Source: Parcubacteria group bacterium (GTDB lineage Bacteria > Patescibacteriota > Minisyncoccia > Moranbacterales > JAKLHP01). From it: a DNA stretch of 64,000 bases. Under the pieces are notes generated by a model. That model made no database searches. It had not been told where the DNA came from and saw only the letters and a program-made list of their open reading frames with translations. The DNA lies in the NCBI GenBank assembly GCA_041657845.1, contig JBBABD010000001.1:27631-91630 (forward strand). Reading direction: 5' to 3'. Every line of letters begins with the position of its first letter. Position 1 is the stretch's first letter. Below, one piece after another: positions 1 to 9,031 of the stretch. Position numbers and translations under genes: made by a program.

Positions 1-660
1 GGACTTTATATTTATCCACGATTTTTCCTGGTCGTTGCGCCTCTGCCTTTTATTCTTCTCGGACTCATATTTGAAAGCCTTGGCGCTGATAAAAACAGAA
101 TAAGCCTTCTGGCTTTTGCGGCTGCGATATTATTTTTGTCCTTTGCAAACACGCAAAAATTAAAAGATGATTTCAGCCAGCTAAAAAATGCTCCCATCCA
201 AGACAAGAAAGTGGAAAAAGAAGATGTTTTCCCTAATAATTATCGCGTCACGCAGGAGCAGCAGATTCTTATCACGGATTATATCGCATCCGAATTCAAA
301 CAAAATAGTTATCCTGTTTACATAAAAACCATTCATGAATATGAACCGGCATTTTGGTATTATTTGGGACAGAAGGGAATTTATTATTACGGAAAAATGA
401 AACCCGAGACAGTTTATAAACAGGGAAATTATTTCTTGGTTCTCTATTCCTCCGACAGCAACAAGGAAATAAAAGAATATGGGGACACTTTCAATATTGC
501 CGAAGAAAAAGAATTCGGCGTCCTTACTGTTTTTCAGTTAAATCCGAAACCGGCATCTATCACCGGCGAAAGACAAAGCGATTCGAAAAGAGAAACACCC
601 GTTCAAGCGCAACAAATTTCCAAGCTTCTAACCTGGAAAAAATTATTTTCAAAGCAATAA
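1..660 (+). CDS. GT-C (PMT-like) membrane glycosyltransferase, 5'-truncated by window edge
   Basis: The reading frame is open from base 1, so only the C-terminal part (about 219 codons) is visible. It holds two hydrophobic segments (about residues 8-25 and 33-45 of the visible part) followed by a soluble extracytoplasmic tail. The tail matches that of the 592-aa protein at 2365-4143: both carry an EQQ-x2-IT-x-YI segment and a later GNYFLV...DSN segment, so they are paralogues. Such proteins are predicted to transfer sugars from polyprenyl-phosphate donors outside the membrane. The catalytic N-terminus lies outside the window. The TTG at 136 is internal, not the start. Family assignment rests on paralogy within the window. 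Confidence 0.8.
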   Translation, partial: GLYIYPRFFLVVAPLPFILLGLIFESLGADKNRISLLAFAAAILFLSFANTQKLKDDFSQLKNAPIQDKKVEKEDVFPNNYRVTQEQQILITDYIASEFKQNSYPVYIKTIHEYEPAFWYYLGQKGIYYYGKMKPETVYKQGNYFLVLYSSDSNKEIKEYGDTFNIAEEKEFGVLTVFQLNPKPASITGERQSDSKRETPVQAQQISKLLTWKKLFSKQ

Positions 661-674
661 ACTGTCTTGAATCG

Positions 675-2213
675 CTATTTCTGATTTCCCCACCGATAAA
701 CCAGTACATCTCCCCTCACCTGAGGATTGCTGACTTTTGAAAAGTTTTTTTCGACATAATCGACAGCTTCACTGGAAATATAAGTTTCGTCATTGGTGGA
801 AATAATAAACCATCCGCTTGGATTTTGACTGGCAATGTCCTGGATCTCGGCAACTGATAATTTTTCCTTGGAAAGTTCTCCTCCAAAATCAAAAACTTTT
901 ACTTTCGCTCCGCTCCAATAATAGTTTCGAAAATTTCTGGTTATCAGCGCATCTCCATCTTTTTTGTATTTTTTGAAATAAGTGAAAATTTTTCGATAAT
1001 TGGGGTTGCTGGACTGGGATGTTTGGTTATAAGTATTGTCGCTGGTTTCAAAAAAGTAAGCATAATTAGGAAGAATCAAAAGTGAAATAATAATGGTCGT
1101 GAGATAGGCTTTCTTTCCGTAATTTTTCAAGTTTTCTTTGAAAAATTCAGCGGCAAAATATATTCCCGAGGCAATAAGGATTATTCCGAAAGATTTTATG
1201 AAAAAGATATATTGATTTCCGACATTTCTTCCCCACAAAAAAATCGCGGAAAAAAGAACAACAAAGAAAGACATTGCCAGAAAACTTCCTTCTTTTGACA
1301 TTTTTTGCTTTTTGGAAATAAAATATATTCCCAAAATAATAAATATGAAAGCTAGGATTCCGTTGGTGTAATCAGAAAGTGAAATTCTTGCGTATTCGAA
1401 GTGGCTGGTAAAGAAAGTCAATCCGGCTGTAAACGAAACTACTGTTTTGGGAATTGCAATAATAGCTCCAATAATCCCTAAAATGCTTAGCCCGAAAATT
1501 ACCGAATATTTGTTCAGGTGCGACTTGTTTTTGTTCCAATTCAAAACAGTCCAAAAAAGCAGGTAAAATCCGACTGCAAAAACGATATTGGCCGTGAGCT
1601 GGTGGGTCGCTAGGCTCAAAATTCCCACAGCAAGAGCGGGAATTAGGTATAGTGGGTTAATATCCCATTTTTCACTAATCTTCTTCAGAAAACCGATTTT
1701 GCCCTTATAATTGCTCTCCAGGAAACGAAATAAAAGCCAAGAGAGAGCGAGATAAACCGGCAAAAACATTGCGTACATCCGAAGTTTCCTATCAAACTCA
1801 ATTCCGGAAGTACTGATAGCGAAAAGAAAAGCGCCAATTAGGCCTATCATCTTCTTTTTGGTAAAATCGGTTGCCACAAAATAAATTAGAGCTATTGTTA
1901 AGATTCCCCATAAAACGCTTATTGTTCGCGCCGTACTTTCCGTTGGAGGGAGAAAATTAAAAAGCTCGGCCACCTGCCATTTATATACTCCAGCGCGCTC
2001 ATCTCTAGCTTGAAAAACGTTATCGGCATTCACTTTTTCAAAATTAAAATCCCAATTTTGCCAAATACCGGTTTTGAAATAAGCATAGGAAGAATTTATG
2101 TCCAAAAATTCATCTGCCACGAAAGAATTATTTCCCAACTTATAGAATCGGAGAAACGCTCCGAGCAGAATTATAATTATCAGCGCTGTGTAAATATTTT
2201 TTCTAGAAAACAT
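675..2213 (-). CDS. GT39/PMT-like membrane glycosyltransferase
   Basis: This 512-aa polytopic protein has an N-terminal membrane segment (about 8-25), an acidic ADEFLD motif at residues 33-38 in the first outer loop, then about ten hydrophobic segments and a soluble C-terminal domain from about residue 400. That is the GT-C layout of the dolichyl-phosphate-mannose mannosyltransferase/ArnT families, whose acidic residues in the first outer loop bind the lipid-phosphate sugar. It is oriented like the next gene (2365-4143), with about 150 bp of simple-sequence spacer between. It lacks the DQSRDA signature of the four paralogues nearby, so it is a different GT-C subgroup. Donor and acceptor cannot be told from sequence. 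Confidence 0.75.
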   Translation of the reverse strand: MFSRKNIYTALIIIILLGAFLRFYKLGNNSFVADEFLDINSSYAYFKTGIWQNWDFNFEKVNADNVFQARDERAGVYKWQVAELFNFLPPTESTARTISVLWGILTIALIYFVATDFTKKKMIGLIGAFLFAISTSGIEFDRKLRMYAMFLPVYLALSWLLFRFLESNYKGKIGFLKKISEKWDINPLYLIPALAVGILSLATHQLTANIVFAVGFYLLFWTVLNWNKNKSHLNKYSVIFGLSILGIIGAIIAIPKTVVSFTAGLTFFTSHFEYARISLSDYTNGILAFIFIILGIYFISKKQKMSKEGSFLAMSFFVVLFSAIFLWGRNVGNQYIFFIKSFGIILIASGIYFAAEFFKENLKNYGKKAYLTTIIISLLILPNYAYFFETSDNTYNQTSQSSNPNYRKIFTYFKKYKKDGDALITRNFRNYYWSGAKVKVFDFGGELSKEKLSVAEIQDIASQNPSGWFIISTNDETYISSEAVDYVEKNFSKVSNPQVRGDVLVYRWGNQK

Positions 2214-2364
2214 ATGAGCAAATTTACAATTTTCAATTTACAATTTTCAAACAATTTTCAATTTCCCAATTAATTAATTTTCAAACATTTGGAAATTTAG
2301 TCATTGTTTCGCCAGCCGGCGAATTCATTGTAAATTGATCATTGTTCATTGAAAATTATAAAGA
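2214..2364. repeat. Low-complexity spacer of CAATTT/ATTTTC units
   Basis: The spacer between two same-strand GT-C genes consists of imperfect direct repeats of ACAATTTTCAATTT-type units, followed by a weakly complementary stretch (CATTGTAAATTGATC and CATTGAAAATT). No ORF or clear promoter is seen. Confidence 0.5.
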
Positions 2365-4143
2365 TTATTCTTCTTCCTCATCTTCACTTCCTGTGCTGTC
2401 GAATATTTCCTGCCAAGTATAGCGTTTTGGAACGCCTGCAGCGCTTTTGGATCCGCCAGAGTCTTCGAATATTTCTTCTTCCGCATTTATCGCTTCCGGC
2501 TTGGGAGCAAGCTGAATTACCATCAAAGTTCCGAACTGTTTTTTGTTTACATAATCGTAGGAGATAGAATAATCTTCCAAATGGCCTTCCAAATTGGAAT
2601 CGGTTGGATAAACCAGAAAATAATTTCCATTTCTATAGACAGTATGGCCGTTAACCGCGTCCCTGAAATCGCTTTCCGGAATATCTCTCTGGCTCAGATC
2701 AAAAAGCAAAGACCTTCGATAAAAAGAACTGCTGTTGAGATATACTGGATATTTATTTTTTTGATAAAAACTTTCAATATAATTCGTTATCATATACTGC
2801 TGTTCCATTGTCACTCGCTGTCTTTCCTTCAAAATTCTGTCAGCGGAAACTTTTACCGTTTTATAGGGAGCATTTTTGAGTTCAGTAAATCTTAAATATG
2901 TCCTGTATAAGCTTGACGCAGAAAATCCCAATATAACAATTAATGCAACTGCGACAGCGATTCTTTGGGGAAAAATTTTCCCGATAAAATCTAATGTGAA
3001 TCCCAAAAATATGAAAGGCAAAGCAGAAACCAGAAGCCAGAAGCGGGGAGAAATATCAAATGCTAAAGGCGTGAAAAGTCCAAATACGGCAATAAACCAG
3101 AGAGAAATCAGAACAATAAAGTCTTTTTTTCTTAAGTCCTTTTCAAAAACTAAGTTCTTAAGCATCAGCAAAAGACCCGAGGAAAATAATATAGCTGCCA
3201 CTATTCCATATGGAAGTTCTTTTTTACATCCTTGGTCGCATAGAATATTCAGATTGGGATTCCGAAGAACGCGAGGGAGTTCGGAATTCTGAGAGCTGAG
3301 AATGAGAAAATGTCCGACAGAATTTTCGCTGTAATTCTTGACTATTTTCGCAAGAAGGCTTTTTTCGCTTTTTCCCTCCGTTTTTCCTGAAACAACTTCC
3401 TTAAATTCTTTGAAATTATCTCCTCCGGTTTTTATTTCATTCAAAATCACCGGGAAATTCATAAGCAGTATAATACCAATCGCTCCGGTCCAATAAGCCC
3501 ACTTTATTTTCGGCCTTTTGATGATCAGAAACGCCGCCGTGATGACCGGAAAAGAAACATAAGCCAAAAAATGAAGCTGGGTGGCGACTGATATGAAAAA
3601 AGCCGCCGCCAAAAGCCACTTTCCTTTGTTCTTTTCTTCCCTATCGACTGCTCTAAGCAATGAATAGATTGCAAGAATAGTGAATAATGGAAGCGGATTT
3701 GGATTCCAGCTGAAACGGGAATACATTACTAGAAATAGCGAGGTTGAAAACAAAAGAAGCAGGCCGATGGAAGTCCATTTATTAAAATACCTTCTGACTA
3801 AAATATAGAAAGCGGGAATAGCCAAAATTCCGAATATCATTATTATGGTTGCTATCCCAGAAGGAGTATTTCCAAAAACTAGTGAGCTTAAATATTTGAA
3901 GTAATAAAAAACCGGTCCAAGCCTTAAAAACGATCCAGCCGCTTTCGGTCCCAAAAGAGGCAACGCTCCCGGCCCTTCTTTGATTGCCAAGTCGATTACT
4001 TTGGCATCGCGCGACTGATCCAACTCAAAATGAAGCCAATCGGAAAAATGATAGAAACGCAGAAACGCGCCTAGCAAAAGTACGACCAAAAAAACGATAT
4101 AAAAGTACCTTTTCTTGAAAGAATTGAAAGCTTTATTTTTCAT
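2365..4143 (-). CDS. GT-C membrane glycosyltransferase, DQSRDA paralogue family
   Basis: A 592-aa multi-spanning protein. After the first membrane segment (about 13-29) comes DQSRDA at 42-47, LPLLGP at 61-66 and RLGPVFYY at 74-81. The genes at 6603-8237 and 9032-10699 keep the same three motifs at nearly the same positions. About ten further hydrophobic segments follow, then an extracytoplasmic domain from about 430 that ends in an acidic tail. This fits the PMT/ArnT-like GT-C superfamily, with the Asp residues in the first loop likely catalytic. The start is the ATG at 4143, preceded by AT-rich DNA without a ribosome site. It is divergent from the gene at 4230. Confidence 0.8.
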   Translation of the reverse strand: MKNKAFNSFKKRYFYIVFLVVLLLGAFLRFYHFSDWLHFELDQSRDAKVIDLAIKEGPGALPLLGPKAAGSFLRLGPVFYYFKYLSSLVFGNTPSGIATIIMIFGILAIPAFYILVRRYFNKWTSIGLLLLFSTSLFLVMYSRFSWNPNPLPLFTILAIYSLLRAVDREEKNKGKWLLAAAFFISVATQLHFLAYVSFPVITAAFLIIKRPKIKWAYWTGAIGIILLMNFPVILNEIKTGGDNFKEFKEVVSGKTEGKSEKSLLAKIVKNYSENSVGHFLILSSQNSELPRVLRNPNLNILCDQGCKKELPYGIVAAILFSSGLLLMLKNLVFEKDLRKKDFIVLISLWFIAVFGLFTPLAFDISPRFWLLVSALPFIFLGFTLDFIGKIFPQRIAVAVALIVILGFSASSLYRTYLRFTELKNAPYKTVKVSADRILKERQRVTMEQQYMITNYIESFYQKNKYPVYLNSSSFYRRSLLFDLSQRDIPESDFRDAVNGHTVYRNGNYFLVYPTDSNLEGHLEDYSISYDYVNKKQFGTLMVIQLAPKPEAINAEEEIFEDSGGSKSAAGVPKRYTWQEIFDSTGSEDEEEE

Positions 4144-4167
4144 AAATTTGCCTGTATAATTGTTTTG

Positions 4168-4199
4168 TAGGCTATTTTAAATATTAGGCTATTTTTAAC
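4168..4199 (+). repeat. Short direct repeat in divergent intergenic region
   Basis: TAGGCTATTTTA occurs twice, about 18 bp apart, between the divergent genes at 4143 and 4230. It could be a regulatory site. No function can be assigned from sequence. Confidence 0.35.
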
Positions 4200-4229
4200 A
4201 TTTTAGCAATAACCAAATATATCAAAAAA

Positions 4230-6581
4230 ATGAACTATTCAAAAATTAAAAAAATTCTCAATCTGGAAAATTCCTTGCTTCTTTTCATTTCGATTGTTTC
4301 AGCCATAAATACTTTCTTATATGTTTATTTTAAGCTTCATAAAGCCAACCTTTTCGACTCAATCGGCGATGGAAAAATTGGTTTCATTTATTTTTTCATT
4401 ATTATTTCTTCTCTGGCCGTTTTGGCTTATGTCTTTAGGAATCCGGCTGGAACTGCCTATACAGTCAAAAAGTTTCTTCTGACTTTCCTGCCTATGGAAT
4501 CGATTTTGATTTATGGATATCTGTTTAATAAAATCGGCTATGACAAAACGATTTTCAATTATACATTGAGACCCTTCATAGGAATTTATCTTGCATTTGC
4601 CGGTTTTTATTTTCTTTTTAAATATAAAAAATACAAAAAAATAAAGGATTTTTTCAAAGATTTCAGGGAAGAAAAAAATGAAGAAATTGCCGTTTCGCCA
4701 AAAGACATTTCTTTCCGGGGAAAAATTATTTTCTGGTTTAAAAAAAGAGGGATTCTGGCGACATTAATAATCCTTTCTGTAATAGCCTTGAATTTGGGAT
4801 TTGGAAGCTATCACCTAGCCAAATTTGCCGCTGTTGATGAACCGCTTTGGACGCATGATCGGATTCCCAAATTTTGGACCAATGTGCTGGATGGAGAATT
4901 CAATAAAACAATGGTCAGTGACAAGCCGGGAATAACCGTGGCCATAATTTCAGGCGCTGCTATGAATTGGACAAACCCGACTTATTACAAAAGTTCGAGC
5001 TGGGACGGAAATGCTCTGGAGGAATATTTAGGGCTAGAGAATCTTAATTTTAATCTCAGGTTTCCCATCCTTTTCTTCAATTGCCTGATGCTTTTGGTCT
5101 TTTATTTTTTCATCAAAAAATTATTAGGAAAAACTGTTGCGCTTATTTCTTTTATTTTGATCGGGCTTTCTCCTTTGCTTCTGGGAATTTCCACCATCGT
5201 CAATCCGGACAGTCTTCTTTGGATTTTCGCTCCCCTTTCTTTAATCGCTTATCTTGATTATCTCAAAGAGCACAGGAATAAATATTTGTACTGGACAGGA
5301 ATATTTTTGGGTCTGGCCGTTCTGACAAAATATGTGGCTAACATTCTCTATGTTTTTTTCTTTGGAATGATTTTTCTGGAATATATCGTAAATAAAGTAA
5401 AATATGAGAAAACGAGCATTGCCGAATATTTTAAAAAAACTTTTGCCGATTATTTTGCGATAGTTTTTTTCTCTCTTCTGACTTTTTCCCTACTTCTTCC
5501 AGCTGCTTGGGTTGATGTTAACAGGGTTTTGGAAGGAACTATTCTTTCCAAAGCTTTCACTTCAATCTGGCCATTATTTCTTTGCATTATCGGGCTTGTT
5601 CTGGCTGACATATTTATATTCAAAAATAAAATAATCGCTCCCGTTCTTGATTTTCTTTCTAAATATAAATCATTTTTTGTTATCGCCATCAATTTGATAT
5701 TTGCCATCCTGACAATAGCAACCATTGCTAACACTTATTCTGGAATGAGGTTATACGATTTGGAATCCATTTTGGCCTCACCCAAATCTTCCAAAAGTTT
5801 CGGAGGATTTTTGGGACTTATGCTGGCTAATTTTTATTCGCTGATTTTCGGCCTCACTCCTCTAGCTTTTCTGGCTCTGCTTTTTTCTACTATAACCAAC
5901 ATCTTTCCCAAGAAAAAAAATGCTAAGGAAACTGCAACTTGGTTCACGTACATCATTCTTTTCATTATTTTTTATTATTTAGCTTCTACCGCCGAAGGAG
6001 TAAGCGCTACTGTCAGATATCAAATACTCCTCTATCCCCTAGCGATGATTCTTTCCGCTATCGGAATTTATCAATTTGTAAATATCGAAAAGATTAAAAA
6101 ACATCTAGTTCTCGGTTTTGTTTATCTGGGAATTTCAATCATTAGCCTGTACAACCTTAATTCAATTCGACCTTTTTATTTCAGCTATGCGTCCGACCTC
6201 TTGCCCAATCAATATGTTTTAAATCTCAAAGATATGGGGGATGGAAGCTATGAAGCAGCTGATTATCTCAATAAATTGCCTAATGCCCAAGAATTAACCG
6301 TTTGGACTGACAAAAGAGGCGTCTGTTCTTTTTTTACGGGAACTTGCAAAAGCGGATTTGATTCGAAAACTTTGAATGAAAATATCGACTATTTCGTGGT
6401 TTCATCTGGACGAGAATCAAGAACTGGGAAAATGACAGCCGGAAGAGCGCAAAACGGAGAAAAGGCAATCATACAATTAGGACAGTTATATAATCAAAAA
6501 AACTACGACTACAAATTGGAAATCGGAGGAAGGCCCGACAATTTTGTTAAAATTGTATCAACAAAGAATATAAAGGAATAA
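4230..6581 (+). CDS. Large GT-C/PMT-like membrane glycosyltransferase
   Basis: A 783-aa protein with an N-terminal block of about four membrane segments (15-130) and a charged cytoplasmic linker (about 130-170). A second block then starts near 173 and carries the PMT-type VDEPLW motif at 202-207. The rest is a typical GT-C core of many membrane segments and a soluble C-terminal domain (about 650-783) with two Cys (CSFFTGTC). The extra N-terminal block is unusual, since most PMT-like proteins begin directly at the acidic loop. It is the first gene of a tight plus-strand run: the next gene starts 21 bp downstream. The substrate is unknown. Confidence 0.75.
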   Translation: MNYSKIKKILNLENSLLLFISIVSAINTFLYVYFKLHKANLFDSIGDGKIGFIYFFIIISSLAVLAYVFRNPAGTAYTVKKFLLTFLPMESILIYGYLFNKIGYDKTIFNYTLRPFIGIYLAFAGFYFLFKYKKYKKIKDFFKDFREEKNEEIAVSPKDISFRGKIIFWFKKRGILATLIILSVIALNLGFGSYHLAKFAAVDEPLWTHDRIPKFWTNVLDGEFNKTMVSDKPGITVAIISGAAMNWTNPTYYKSSSWDGNALEEYLGLENLNFNLRFPILFFNCLMLLVFYFFIKKLLGKTVALISFILIGLSPLLLGISTIVNPDSLLWIFAPLSLIAYLDYLKEHRNKYLYWTGIFLGLAVLTKYVANILYVFFFGMIFLEYIVNKVKYEKTSIAEYFKKTFADYFAIVFFSLLTFSLLLPAAWVDVNRVLEGTILSKAFTSIWPLFLCIIGLVLADIFIFKNKIIAPVLDFLSKYKSFFVIAINLIFAILTIATIANTYSGMRLYDLESILASPKSSKSFGGFLGLMLANFYSLIFGLTPLAFLALLFSTITNIFPKKKNAKETATWFTYIILFIIFYYLASTAEGVSATVRYQILLYPLAMILSAIGIYQFVNIEKIKKHLVLGFVYLGISIISLYNLNSIRPFYFSYASDLLPNQYVLNLKDMGDGSYEAADYLNKLPNAQELTVWTDKRGVCSFFTGTCKSGFDSKTLNENIDYFVVSSGRESRTGKMTAGRAQNGEKAIIQLGQLYNQKNYDYKLEIGGRPDNFVKIVSTKNIKE

Positions 6582-6602
6582 ATAATAATTCATAACATTT
6601 TT

Positions 6603-8237
6603 ATGCCAAATCTCAAAGACTCGATCAAAAAAAACAAAAAAACTATAATCATATTGGCTATTATACTTTTCGCAGGGATATTTTTGCGAACCTATAAATT
6701 TCACGATTGGCTGAGATTTAGCAAGGATCAATCCAGAGACGCGCGGATAATCAGTAATGCTGCTTTGCGAGGAGATCACCTCCCATATCTGGGACCGAAC
6801 GCCGGAACGACAAAATTCCGATTGGGACCAATCTACTATTATTTTTCCTACGCTTCAGAAAAAATATTCGGAGTCTACCCTGACAAAATGGCCTACCCCA
6901 GTGTTTTCTTTTCAATTCTTTCTATTCCTCTTCTGTATTTTTTCCTCAAGGAATTTTTCAACAGGAAAATATCCCTAGCAATGACGGCGCTAATGAGTGT
7001 TTCCTATTTTATGATAATAAATTCCCGCTTTTCTTCCAATCCAAACCTCATCACTTTTTTCGCCCTCCTCTATTTTTATGGATTACTTAAAATACTAAAT
7101 GATCCAAAAGGAAAATACGCTCTTTTTTGGAGCGCGCTTGCCGGAATAGGAATAGGGGTTAGCATTCAACTTCATACTACTCTTTTAATAACAATGCCAA
7201 TAATGACAATCTGTATTTTTGCTTACCTGTTTTTTAAAGAAAAATCCATAAAATCTTCGGCCATTTGGAAAAGTTTGCTGGCTGTTATTTTATTTTCCTT
7301 AATCCTCAACACTAGCCAGATATATTCTGAAATCGATTCGCACGGAAGCAACACGAAACTTTTCTTCAAAGGATTTGCTAAGAGTTCCGAAAAGGACAGC
7401 AACCTCGCAAAAAGTGTTTTTCTTATCGCATCCTGCCAGATCCAAGCTAATACTCATATAATTTCTTCCTTTCAGGATGACATAAATTGCGAAAATGTTT
7501 TCAGATCACCCGACCCAAAAACGGAAAACCAAGTTTTATACTATTTCGGAATGGCTATAACTATTCTCTTTTCTCTGATTGGATATTTCCTTCTTTGGAA
7601 GCGTTTCAGAAGAGAAAAGGATGCAAAAAAGAAAAACTTTCTCGGATTAGTTATCCTGTTTAATTTTCTTTCATTTATAATATTGATTCCGATTGCCAAC
7701 ATCATATTCGTCGGATATTTCATCAATCTATTTTTTATTCCTCTTGTTCTTCTGGGTATTTTTATTGAAGAATCGCAAAATAAATTCGGAAAAATTGGAG
7801 TTAATATTGCAATATTGGCAGTTACTCTTCTTATTGCTTCTTCTCTGGTGAGAGATGGATTTGCAGCTGATAGATACGCAAAGGGACTGGAAAATAATTC
7901 CAAAAACAGTACCCTAGGAGAAGTAGAACTGATGCGCGATTATATATTCTCTAGTTTGAACGGTTATAATCATTTTTATTTTTCCGGACACGGCAACGCT
8001 CTTACCAGTCGATTTTTCGCTCCCATTGAATATTTTTCCAAAGAAGCCGGCATAAAAATAGAAGGAACCTCTCTGGATTCGTCCCGCGATGATAGAAAAA
8101 TCGACAAGAACGCTCCGATATTTTACATTGAAGAAAATAGCGTTGGAAACAACAAACTGGGACAAATAAGAGAAGGACACGTTATAATTTCCAGCCAAAA
8201 ATTCTCCAGCCAGACTATTTTAATTCTAAAACACTAA
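6603..8237 (+). CDS. GT-C membrane glycosyltransferase, DQSRDA paralogue family
   Basis: A 544-aa paralogue of the proteins at 2365-4143 and 9032-10699. It has a membrane segment at about 14-29, DQSRDA at 42-47, PYLGP at 61-65 and RLGPIYYY at 73-80, then about ten membrane segments and a C-terminal soluble domain. Predicted role: extracytoplasmic sugar transfer from a polyprenyl-phosphate donor. It lies 21 bp after the 783-aa GT-C gene and 9 bp before a membrane-anchored phosphoesterase, so all are probably co-transcribed. Confidence 0.78.
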   Translation: MPNLKDSIKKNKKTIIILAIILFAGIFLRTYKFHDWLRFSKDQSRDARIISNAALRGDHLPYLGPNAGTTKFRLGPIYYYFSYASEKIFGVYPDKMAYPSVFFSILSIPLLYFFLKEFFNRKISLAMTALMSVSYFMIINSRFSSNPNLITFFALLYFYGLLKILNDPKGKYALFWSALAGIGIGVSIQLHTTLLITMPIMTICIFAYLFFKEKSIKSSAIWKSLLAVILFSLILNTSQIYSEIDSHGSNTKLFFKGFAKSSEKDSNLAKSVFLIASCQIQANTHIISSFQDDINCENVFRSPDPKTENQVLYYFGMAITILFSLIGYFLLWKRFRREKDAKKKNFLGLVILFNFLSFIILIPIANIIFVGYFINLFFIPLVLLGIFIEESQNKFGKIGVNIAILAVTLLIASSLVRDGFAADRYAKGLENNSKNSTLGEVELMRDYIFSSLNGYNHFYFSGHGNALTSRFFAPIEYFSKEAGIKIEGTSLDSSRDDRKIDKNAPIFYIEENSVGNNKLGQIREGHVIISSQKFSSQTILILKH

Positions 8238-8246
8238 AAAATCCTT

Positions 8247-9026
8247 ATGATTAAAAATATATTTGAAAAAATTATTACTTTTTTCGGGAAAAATAAAAAA
8301 ACAATTATCCTTGTCATTTTGCTAATAGTTGCCGGAGGATTATATTATGAATTTATTTATCTCGCCAAGCCGAATATTGAAAACAAAAAATCAATAGAAG
8401 CCGCCCTTGTCGCCGATATTCACGTTGGTCCAGAAAAAAAGGGGCATAGTGAAAATGCCATTGTCCACCCCAAAGAATACAAAAATAATTTGAAACCGCT
8501 TATTGATTCAAAACCAGATTTGATTATTACCTTGGGAGACAATGTAAATGACAATAAAAAATGCCACCCGTACGCCGATGATTTAAAAAAATATCTTTCT
8601 AAATTCAATGTACTTTGGGGCAAGGGAAATCATGACAAAGATTGTTTTCCTGTTTTTAGCGAACAAGCCTATTATTATCATGATTATAGCAATGCTGGAT
8701 GGAGAATTGTTATGCTGGATCACGACATTGATATTGACCCTGATGAACTCAATTGGCTCCGCGAAACATTGAAAACCGACAAGAAAGTTTTAATTGTCAC
8801 TCATGTTCCCTTTTTCTCTCCCAGCCGAGATGAAAACGCCCTGCTTCCGCAATATACTGATGCGGAAAAAGTCATTTCCGAAAGCGGAAATGTGAAATAT
8901 GTTTTTATGGGACATTTGCACAGCCGCCTTTGGGACAAAGAATATAACGGTGTGCATTATTACATCATTCCTTCCGTCTCCGGAGACGAATATCCAAAGT
9001 ATTTTATGAAACTAACCTTAAATTAA
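8247..9026 (+). CDS. Membrane-anchored calcineurin-like metallophosphoesterase
   Basis: A 259-aa protein with one N-terminal membrane anchor (about 19-37) and a calcineurin-like domain that keeps every metal-site motif: DIH 57-59, GDN 97-99, GNHD 127-130, H186 in THVP, and GHLH 222-225. The domain should face outward. Known family members hydrolyse phosphomono- or diesters with two metal ions; the substrate here is unknown. It lies between two paralogous GT-C genes, with gaps of 9 and 5 bp, which suggests a polyprenyl-phosphate or a phosphorylated surface glycan as substrate (inference). A relative with the same architecture is encoded at 10717-11553. Confidence 0.85.
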   Translation: MIKNIFEKIITFFGKNKKTIILVILLIVAGGLYYEFIYLAKPNIENKKSIEAALVADIHVGPEKKGHSENAIVHPKEYKNNLKPLIDSKPDLIITLGDNVNDNKKCHPYADDLKKYLSKFNVLWGKGNHDKDCFPVFSEQAYYYHDYSNAGWRIVMLDHDIDIDPDELNWLRETLKTDKKVLIVTHVPFFSPSRDENALLPQYTDAEKVISESGNVKYVFMGHLHSRLWDKEYNGVHYYIIPSVSGDEYPKYFMKLTLN

Positions 9027-9031
9027 AAACA

